The translations under genes and the position numbers were made by a program. 8,652 nt of DNA, taken from NCBI GenBank assembly GCA_903877345.1, contig CAIRDL010000128.1, positions 1 through 8,652 of the forward strand, given 5' to 3'. The DNA comes from an uncultured Oscillochloris sp. GTDB taxonomy: Bacteria > Chloroflexota > Chloroflexia > Chloroflexales > Chloroflexaceae. Below the pieces are notes generated by a model that saw only the letters and a list, made by a program, of their open reading frames with translations, did no database searches and had not been told where the DNA came from. This document shows, piece after piece, positions 1 through 5,673 of this stretch (within the stretch, counting starts at the first letter, position 1; the number at the start of each line of letters is the position of its first letter).

Positions 1-155
1 CGCGCCGTGCAGCGTGCCGCCCACGGCGTCGAGGGCTGCTTGCGACCAGATCGCCGTGGATTCAATTAGGAGTTGCGCAGTTGAGATGATTTACCGCATC
101 TGGAAGCCATGTGTGCTCAGCGGACAGAATCGCGATTTAAGGCTTTGCAAAGTGG

Positions 156-296
156 TTACTGACTTTCAACTGCGTAAGTCCTATCAATGTCAAAGTAGTA
201 GAGCCACGGCCAGAGCAACCAGCACAGGACGAGCAACACGACTGCCATCACGCCCGCCGCGAGGCCACGCAGCGGACGCACGGCGACGAGGCCACG
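156..296 (-). pseudogene. Possible C-terminal tail of a membrane protein (gene remnant)
   Basis: Read on the minus strand, about 46 codons end at a TAA (156-158). They encode a strongly hydrophobic stretch (GVMAVVLLVLCWLLWPWLYY) followed by a polar tail, FDIDRTYAVESQ. This looks like a single transmembrane helix with a short exposed C-terminus. Upstream of about 297 the same bases are better explained as tnpB on the other strand, so only the 3' end of such a gene would survive. The family is not recognised. The alternative is a chance hydrophobic reading of GC-rich DNA. The argument for a real gene is the composition of the tail, which does not look like shadow translation. Nothing convincing was found in 1-155. 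Confidence 0.33.
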
Positions 297-788
297 TACG
301 ATACGCTGAACCTCCTTCCGGTCTGGAAGCTGACTCGCCCATCCATGAAGCTTGTGCATAGTCAGGTACTCCAGAACATCGGCATACGAGTCGATCTGGC
401 CTTTCAATCCTTCTTTCGTCGGGTGAAGGAGGGTGCCGCTGAGGTCGGGTTTCCGCGCTTCAAAGGCTTCGGCAGGTACGACTCGATCACGTATCCCCAG
501 TATGGAAATGGCGTGCGGCTGGAAGGTGAGCGCCTTATCCTCTCGAAAGTCGGGGCCGTGCATGTCGTCTTGCACCGTCCGGTGGAGGGTACGCCCAAGA
601 CGGTGACGCTCACCCGGTCGTGTACCGGCAAGTGGTTCGCCTGCTTCTCGTGCGAGACAGAGGCCGATCCGCTGCCGCCAACCGGCAATGTGGTGGGTGT
701 GGATGTGGGGTTGTCGTCGTTTGCCACCCTCTCGGACGGACGGAAGATTGACAATCCCCGTTTCTATCGGCGCGACGAGGCTGACCTG
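294..788 (+). pseudogene. tnpB: TnpB (IS200/IS605 family) fragment, truncated at both ends
   Basis: The frame reads TYDTLNLLPVWKL, then MKLVHSQVLQNIGIRVDLAF, then FPRFKGFGRYDSITYPQ. These are typical of the N-terminal half of TnpB, the RNA-guided nuclease carried by IS605/IS1341-type elements. The RuvC-I motif GVDVGLSSFATLSDG follows, with the catalytic Asp at 702-704. An ATG at 345 exists but is internal, because homologous sequence continues upstream of it. The usual N-terminal RLYP-type start is absent. After FYRRDEADL, near 788, the TnpB match stops. The RuvC-II glutamate, the zinc-finger cysteines and RuvC-III are all missing, and primase-like sequence begins in another frame. The fragment cannot be an active nuclease. 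No tnpA was seen. Confidence 0.8.
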
Positions 789-1536
789 CCGACCGCCCAC
801 GCGCCCCATCCGTTGCGCCCGCCGGAAGATGCACCCCGAACCGAACGCTGTATGGCAGACGACCGCCCAGAGCCTTGCCGACCGCGCGACGGGCTGTTTG
901 TGGGCATTGGCCGGCACACGAGCTATCGCCTATCTGCACACGCGTGGCTTGAGCGATGCGACCATACGCACCGCTGGACTCGGCTACAACCCTGCCGACC
1001 GCTGGATACCGAGGGCTGCCTTTGGCCTCGCGGTTGCCCCCGATGGGCCGCGCACCGTCGCCATACCCAGAGGTATCACCATACCCTGGGCTATCGGCGG
1101 TTCGCTCTGGAAGCTCTTTGTACGCACGCCAGCGCATCCGCGTGCAGACGGTTCGCCCTGGGCGAAGTATCACCAGCTCCCAGGTTCTGGCAATGCCCCG
1201 TGGGGCATAGACGCCGTGCAGCGTGGTACGCCAGTGATGCTTTGCGAGGGCATCTTTGACGCCTTGGCGGTGAACCAGGAAGCGGGCGATCTCATCACGC
1301 CCATCGTGACCGGCACCACCGGGGCACGGCGTGTGCGCTGGATCGCTCGGCTTGCCCAGGCATCGCTGGTCTTGCTGAGCTTCGACGCTGATCGTGGGGG
1401 TGATCAGCCAACCGACTATTGGCGTGCCGTGTTGCCCCATACGCGAATCTGGCGAGCCTACTACGACGATCCTGCCGCAATGCTTGCCACGCCGGGTATG
1501 GTGCGTGGATGGGTAGAAGCTGGCCTAGCTGCATAA
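789..1536 (+). pseudogene. Toprim/DnaG-like primase, 5'-truncated
   Basis: The frame contains CLWALAGTRAIAYLHTRGLS followed by DATIRTAGLGYNPADRW. This resembles the segment ahead of the Toprim domain in phage- and plasmid-type DnaG primases. Toprim follows: the acidic motif CEGIFDAL (Glu codon 1246-1248) and, about 45 residues later, SFDADRGGD (the DxD at 1384-1392), which would bind the metal ions. The gene ends at TAA 1534-1536. The N-terminal CHC2 zinc-binding region is absent, because the sequence is joined at about 785-790 to a TnpB fragment in another frame. An ATG at 688 opens this frame, but its first 35 or so codons overlap tnpB and are shadow sequence. It is most likely a remnant of a plasmid, phage or integrative element and would not prime DNA as it stands. 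Confidence 0.7.
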
Positions 1537-1550
1537 AGCATAGGCTAGGC
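1523..1550 (+). other. Hairpin spanning the primase stop codon
   Basis: GCCTAGC (1523-1529) plus TGC pairs with GCA (1538-1540) plus GCTAGGC (1544-1550). This leaves an ATAAA loop and a three-base bulge. The stop codon lies in the loop. No T-run follows, so it is not a textbook Rho-independent terminator. It may still act as a transcript end structure. Confidence 0.4.
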
Positions 1551-1720
1551 GTGCATACCATCAAAGGCTACCCCCAACCTGTGCGTCACGAGCCACACCA
1601 GGGTTGAACATACGTGAACGCCGATTGTGGTCGCCCCGTCACTACGACGCGCCCCTTTGCCTTCAGCCACATGCGGCGAGAAGCTAGGCTGGTGCAGGTT
1701 CGAGAGGATGTGATCGCGGC

Positions 1721-1981
1721 TCAGTGAGCTTTTCCCCGCGCAACGGCAATCGCGCCGATGATCGAGACGATCACCCCGACGGCGATGGACAGCCCGAGGG
1801 CGCACACGTAAATGCTGACACCACTCAGGAAACCATAGTAGCCGCTCGATGCCGTCAGGAAGGTACACTGGCCGCCCGAGGCGACGGCGGCGATGGCGTA
1901 GCCCACCAGCAGCCCGCTGCCCAAGGCGATCGTTCCCCGACGCATGATCCAGATCGCTGCCCCACCGGTGAGCAGCGCCAT
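1721..1981 (-). CDS. Small membrane protein, function unknown
   Basis: This 86-residue protein has two or three hydrophobic segments: around residues 5-30 (ending GLLVGYAIAAVASGG), and residues 52-80 (SIYVCALGLSIAVGVIVSII). A short Cys-containing loop (GGQCTF) separates them, and the C-terminus is short and basic. It is predicted to sit in the cytoplasmic membrane. The family is not recognised. The start at 1981 has no visible Shine-Dalgarno sequence. The bases immediately upstream are TCAGGGA repeats, which bring a stop in this frame within four codons. The repeat insertion may therefore have removed the original 5' end, or translation may begin at the internal Met 13. The gene is transcribed away from drmD and shows no functional link with it. 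The 170 bases between it and the primase contain no gene I can support. Confidence 0.6.
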   Translation of the reverse strand: MALLTGGAAIWIMRRGTIALGSGLLVGYAIAAVASGGQCTFLTASSGYYGFLSGVSIYVCALGLSIAVGVIVSIIGAIAVARGKAH

Positions 1982-1986
1982 TACGA

Positions 1987-2090
1987 GGGATCAGGGATCA
2001 GGGATCAGGTCGAGCGCATCTGAACGCCCTGCGCGAGCTGAACCCTAGCCCCTGAACCCTGTAACCTAGCCCCTGAACCCTGTAACCTAA
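1987..2090 (+). repeat. Heptad-repeat palindromic element A
   Basis: The left arm is GGGATCA-type heptads (1987-2009). After a non-repetitive middle, the right arm has the opposite orientation (TGAACCC-type). The right arm contains an exact 21-base tandem duplication, 2044-2064 and 2065-2085, which is three heptads. The shared core seen in other copies is not evident. The element fills the space between the minus-strand membrane protein and drmD and ends where the putative drmD promoter begins. Confidence 0.75.
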
Positions 2091-2099
2091 TGCTATACT
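2091..2099 (+). promoter_or_regulatory. Extended -10 promoter for drmD
   Basis: TGCTATACT contains an extended -10 (TG, one base, then TATACT, five of six matches to TATAAT). No good -35 is seen 17 bases upstream, where the repeat element lies, but an extended -10 can act without one. Transcription would start near 2106. Confidence 0.45.
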
Positions 2100-2109
2100 T
2101 CGCGCCAGC

Positions 2110-2169
2110 ATGTCCAACGTTGACGCCGCGCCACGCCTGCCGTCACGCGGCTCCGGCACCGCAGCATGA
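2110..2169 (+). CDS. Possible 19-codon leader ORF overlapping the drmD start
   Basis: An ATG at 2110 opens a frame reading MSNVDAAPRLPSRGSGTAA. Its TGA (2167-2169) overlaps the ATG at 2166 as ATGA, a geometry typical of translational coupling. If transcription starts near 2106 the message would be almost leaderless. There is no Shine-Dalgarno sequence and no homology that I recognise, so it could be chance. Confidence 0.22.
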   Translation: MSNVDAAPRLPSRGSGTAA

Positions 2170-2174
2170 GGAAG
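2168..2174 (+). promoter_or_regulatory. Ribosome binding site that decides the drmD start
   Basis: GAGGAAG lies six bases before the ATG at 2181. No comparable site precedes the upstream ATG at 2166, which could only be used by coupling to the leader ORF. The start at 2181 is therefore preferred. Confidence 0.55.
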
Positions 2175-2180
2175 TCTTTG

Positions 2181-5100
2181 ATGACCATGCTTCTCCCTGG
2201 GACTGAGGTGCTCGCCCGCGCACTGCGCTGGGAGGTGGTCGCTGCGGAGAGTCTGGGTCTCCAGACGCGCTATCGCGTGCGCTGTCTCCAGGGTGATCTC
2301 AGCGGCCAAGAGCTTGATCTGCTCGTACCCTTCGAGGCCATTACGGCCATCCGCCGGGCGTTGCACCCTGAGCGCGCTGCCCCGCTCGCCGCTTGGCGGG
2401 CCTACCACCAAGCGTTCTTGCTGGAACAAGCGCTCGGCCCCGAGGCGCTGTTGGTCGCCCAGCCCGGTCGCTTGCGCCTTGAACCCTACCAACTGGTGCC
2501 AGTGCTCCGGGCGGTGCGGATGAGTCGCGTGCGTTTGTTGCTCGCCGACGGCGTGGGGCTCGGCAAGACGATTCAGGCGGGGTTGGTGATTACGGAACTG
2601 ATCGCCCGCCGGGTCGCCCATCGCATTCTGATCGTCTCCCCGGCTGGCCCGCTGTTGGAGCAGTGGCGCGTCGAGTTGGCGGAACGCTTCGGCCTGCGGA
2701 TGGAGCGGATTGACCGTGCCTTGCTGGAGACGGTGCGGAAGGCGACGGAGCTTGGCGCGAACCCCTTTGATGCGATTCCCCTTGGCCTCGTCTCCATAGA
2801 CTTTCTCAAACAGGAGGCGGTGCTGACGCAACTGGAGCGGGCCAGTTACGATGTGGTGGTGATTGATGAGGCGCACCACTGCATGGATCTGGGGGTGGCG
2901 CAGGAGCGCGCCGACTCGCAACGGCGTACCCTCGCCGACCTGCTTGCTCGCCGCAGTGATGCACTCCTGCTGCTCACCGCGACGCCCCACGATGGGAATG
3001 ACCGCTCGTTTGCTTCGCTTTGTGAATTGCTTGACCCTTCGCTCGTGGATGGACACGGTCAGTTGCGCGGCGAGCGCTATCGGCCCCATGTCGTCCGGCG
3101 GCTGAAGCACCACATTACTGACCCCGCCACGGGCCTGCCGCGCTTTCGCGAGCGTGTGGTGACGCCGTGCCCGGTGCATGCCGATCCGACCCGTCACGCG
3201 GCGTTCATTGCGCTTCAGCGTGGCCTAATGGCGCTGATTGCCCCCGAATTGCGCCGAGCCTTCCGCGTCCGTCAGTTTAGCGATGTGTTGGCCTATCTGG
3301 CCCTGCTCAAGCGCAGCGTCTCGTCGGTAGCGGCGTGTAAAGAGACGCTTGACGTGGTGGCGAGCCGCTTCCAGCGCATTTTGACCGAGGGTGCGGAAAG
3401 TCAGGATAGCCGCCGTCAGCGTTTGCGGACGCTGCGCGAGTATCAGCGCCGCCTTGACCGCTTCGGGACGATCAGTGCGGAGGAGGAGCACGAGCAGCGC
3501 ATGTTGGAGGCGGAGGATTTGGCGCAGCAACTGGTGACGCTTGACCGTGAGGTGCGCGCCGGTGCGCGTCGTCAGGCGCAGCAGGCCAGTGTGATCGAGC
3601 AGCTTGAGGCGCTGATCAATTTGGCGACGGCGGCGCTTGTTGCCGATCCGAAGCTTGACCAACTGGTGACGGAGGTGCAGGCCATTCGCGCCGCTGAGCC
3701 AACGGCAAATGTGCTGATCTACACCGAGTACACCGATAGCCAGCAGGCGGTTGCCCGCGCGGTCGTGCAGGCGGGCTGCGGCCCGGTGCTGCTGATGAGC
3801 GGCGAGGATGGGCCGACGGCACGCGGCGAAGTGACGGAGCGCTTTCGCAGCGCCGATGGGCTGGTGCTGGTGAGTACCGACGCGGCGGCTGAGGGGCTCA
3901 ATCTGCACCAGCGCTGTCATCACCTCATCCATCTGGAGTTGCCGTTCAACCCGAACCGGCTGGAGCAACGCAATGGGCGGATTGACCGCTTTGGGCAGCA
4001 GTACGATCCGATGGTGCGCTATCTGTACCTGCGGGCGACCTTCGAGGAGCGGATTCTGCTGCGCCTGATTGCCAAGTACGAACGCCAGCGCGCCCGCCTG
4101 ACCTTTGTTCCCAACACGCTCGGCCTCTCTGCCGCGACGGACGTGGGTGAGGCGCGGTTGCTTGAGGGGCTGATGGATGAGGACGAGCACTTGTTTGATG
4201 TGGCGCAGAGCCGCTTCACTTTTGAGCAGGCTGACGAGAATGCGGGCAGCGATACGGCGACCCGCGAGTTGTTGGAGGAGATTGACCGCAGCTTACGTGG
4301 CTTTGAGGCGGCAGCCCGCAGTAATCGTTGGCTGGGCGACCTGGGAATGAACGCCGACCCCGAGCAGATGGTCGCGGCCACCGCCGCCCGCTCGCACGGT
4401 GCCGCCGTGAGTGCCGTTGATTTGGCTGACTTTGTGCGCGAGGCGGTGCTGCTCGACGGCGGGAACGTGCGCGACCTTGAGCCGACGGTGCGGGTGTTTG
4501 ATCTGCCGCCAGCGTGGGCTTTCGGTCTCGACGATCTGCCGGGTTATGTGCCGGCCACGCGGCAGGTGCGGGTCACGACGGACCAGGAATTGACCCGTGA
4601 CCGTCTGGGTCAGCCGGTGGGCTATGTGGGCCGCGCCCATCCCCTGGTGCGGCGAGCGCTCGACCGGGTGCGCCACCATGCGCTTGGTGGGGACGCGCAG
4701 TATGGGCAGGATGTGCGGGTGAGCGCGGCGCGTGGCCCGGTGGCAACGCCGACCTTGCTCTTTACCTTCGTCGGGCGGGTGCTGAGCGGGGCCGGACGCG
4801 AGTTGGAGCAGGTGCTGGGGGTCAGGTGTCAGGGGATGGGGGATGGAGGGCAGGGGATGGGGGTTGGGGAGCCGCAGATCACCCTGGTCTATCACCCAAC
4901 GCCGGAGGAATGGTTGGCGCTGGCAGACCCGGCGGGGGCGATTCGTACCACTGGCGTTTTCGAGCAGCATTTCGCCGCTTGGTACGCGCAGGCGCAGGCC
5001 CAGGCGCGGGCGGTGGCGGAGCAGGCGTTCTGCGGCGGTGCGGCGACGGCGGCCTTCATTGCCGAGCGCCGCCAGGACGTGGAAGTCGAGCGGGTGCGCC

Positions 5101-5423
5101 AACAGGAATGGTTGCGGCAGCGCGCTGCCGAGCTTTGTGGAACGCCAGTCCCCGCCGCTGCGGTGCAGGTCGCCCTCTTCGATGTGGCGGACACGCTTGC
5201 GACGCCTGGCGCTGCGGCCCCGGTTGGCTGGGCCGCGCTGGACGACCCGGCACTGCGACTCGCCGGGTTCGCCGTTGATGGTACGCAGCCGGTGCGCCTG
5301 CGGAGTGAGGCCGATGGGGTGCTGCGGCTCTCCCGGCAGCGCCTTGCCGCGCTGGATGAGCGGGCGGATCTCCGCTCGCCTGAGGTGGTTGAACTGGGTG
5401 TGCTGATGGTGGTGCCAGCGTGA
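2181..5423 (+). CDS. drmD: DrmD-like SNF2 family helicase of class 1 DISARM
   Basis: This 1080-residue superfamily 2 ATPase has both helicase lobes. Lobe 1 carries the Walker A motif DGVGLGKT (Lys 129), DEAH (229-232) and TATPH (266-270). Lobe 2 carries LIYTEYTDS (about 512-520), STDAAAEGLNL (565-575) and QRNGRIDR (596-603) with the arginine fingers. A charged, probably coiled-coil stretch lies around 420-480. The long C-terminal region (about 640-1080) has no domain I recognise. Length and layout fit DrmD, the SNF2-like protein that marks class 1 DISARM, an anti-phage restriction system. The adenine methylase next door supports this. An alternative is the helicase of another methylase-linked system, such as a type ISP-like or BREX-adjacent one. 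Residues about 880-897 are glycine-rich repeat-derived sequence inserted in frame. The start at 2181 is preferred over 2166 because of GAGGAAG at 2168. All ATPase motifs are intact. Confidence 0.82.
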   Translation: MTMLLPGTEVLARALRWEVVAAESLGLQTRYRVRCLQGDLSGQELDLLVPFEAITAIRRALHPERAAPLAAWRAYHQAFLLEQALGPEALLVAQPGRLRLEPYQLVPVLRAVRMSRVRLLLADGVGLGKTIQAGLVITELIARRVAHRILIVSPAGPLLEQWRVELAERFGLRMERIDRALLETVRKATELGANPFDAIPLGLVSIDFLKQEAVLTQLERASYDVVVIDEAHHCMDLGVAQERADSQRRTLADLLARRSDALLLLTATPHDGNDRSFASLCELLDPSLVDGHGQLRGERYRPHVVRRLKHHITDPATGLPRFRERVVTPCPVHADPTRHAAFIALQRGLMALIAPELRRAFRVRQFSDVLAYLALLKRSVSSVAACKETLDVVASRFQRILTEGAESQDSRRQRLRTLREYQRRLDRFGTISAEEEHEQRMLEAEDLAQQLVTLDREVRAGARRQAQQASVIEQLEALINLATAALVADPKLDQLVTEVQAIRAAEPTANVLIYTEYTDSQQAVARAVVQAGCGPVLLMSGEDGPTARGEVTERFRSADGLVLVSTDAAAEGLNLHQRCHHLIHLELPFNPNRLEQRNGRIDRFGQQYDPMVRYLYLRATFEERILLRLIAKYERQRARLTFVPNTLGLSAATDVGEARLLEGLMDEDEHLFDVAQSRFTFEQADENAGSDTATRELLEEIDRSLRGFEAAARSNRWLGDLGMNADPEQMVAATAARSHGAAVSAVDLADFVREAVLLDGGNVRDLEPTVRVFDLPPAWAFGLDDLPGYVPATRQVRVTTDQELTRDRLGQPVGYVGRAHPLVRRALDRVRHHALGGDAQYGQDVRVSAARGPVATPTLLFTFVGRVLSGAGRELEQVLGVRCQGMGDGGQGMGVGEPQITLVYHPTPEEWLALADPAGAIRTTGVFEQHFAAWYAQAQAQARAVAEQAFCGGAATAAFIAERRQDVEVERVRQQEWLRQRAAELCGTPVPAAAVQVALFDVADTLATPGAAAPVGWAALDDPALRLAGFAVDGTQPVRLRSEADGVLRLSRQRLAALDERADLRSPEVVELGVLMVVPA
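4817..4870 (+). repeat. Short heptad-repeat insertion (F) within drmD
   Basis: GGGGTCAGGTGTCAGGGGAT begins a G-rich tract. It then resembles the shared core of the other copies (GATGGAGGGCAGG, as in copy C). It is read in frame as VRCQGMGDGGQGMGVGEP between helicase C-terminal sequences (LEQVLG before, ITLVYHPTPEEW after). Only the left arm and part of the core are present. Confidence 0.65.
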
Positions 5424-5660
5424 TCAGGTGTCAGGTGTCAGGTTTCGGGTGTCAGGTGTCGGGTGTCAGGTGTCAGGTGTCAGGTGTCAGGTTTTAGGTT
5501 TTAGGTTTCGGGTGTCAGGTTTCAGGTGTCAGGTTTTAGGTTTTAGGTTTCGGGTGTCAGGTTTCAGGTGTCAGATTTCAGGAAGCGGAGAGCAGGATGC
5601 GGGGGTAAAGCGATACCACACGCGACAGATCGACCCTGACCCCTGACCCTGCCCCCCCAA
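5424..5660 (+). repeat. Heptad-repeat element B between drmD and drmMI
   Basis: About 155 bases of heptads (GGTGTCA, GGTTTCA, GGTTTTA, GGTTTCG) include a 42-base higher-order unit of six heptads. That unit is present twice, at 5481-5522 and 5523-5564. A non-repetitive core follows at 5581-5632 (AGCGGAGAGCAGGAT, then AGCGATACCACAC). A short right arm in the opposite orientation closes the element (CCCTGACCCCTGACCCTG). The core clearly matches that of element E. The element fills the gap between two genes that usually sit close together and begins within a base or so of the drmD stop. The short ORF across it is only repeat translation. Confidence 0.85.
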
Positions 5661-5673
5661 GAGAGCAAAGAGC

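Noticed and set aside
1..155. Possible coding segments at the left edge, including a minus-strand frame reading STAIWSQAALDAVGGTLHG
   Set aside because: It is open only for about 35 codons before the window edge and has no start codon or ribosome binding site. This is too little to support a gene.
156..1440. Minus-strand open frames opposite tnpB and the primase (156-917 upstream part, 404-754, 610-1440)
   Set aside because: The plus-strand frames carry clear TnpB and Toprim motifs. Apart from the hydrophobic tail kept as a separate entry, these readings show no family features.
1998..5102. Long minus-strand open frames opposite drmD (1998-3197, 3225-4190, 4293-5102)
   Set aside because: Their products are Arg/His/Gln-rich with no recognisable motif, and they lie wholly opposite a gene with all helicase motifs. 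They are shadows of GC-rich coding DNA.
5428..5646. 72-residue ORF rich in VSGVRCQV-like repeats
   Set aside because: It is the translation of heptad repeats. It has no independent ribosome binding site and no non-repeat domain.
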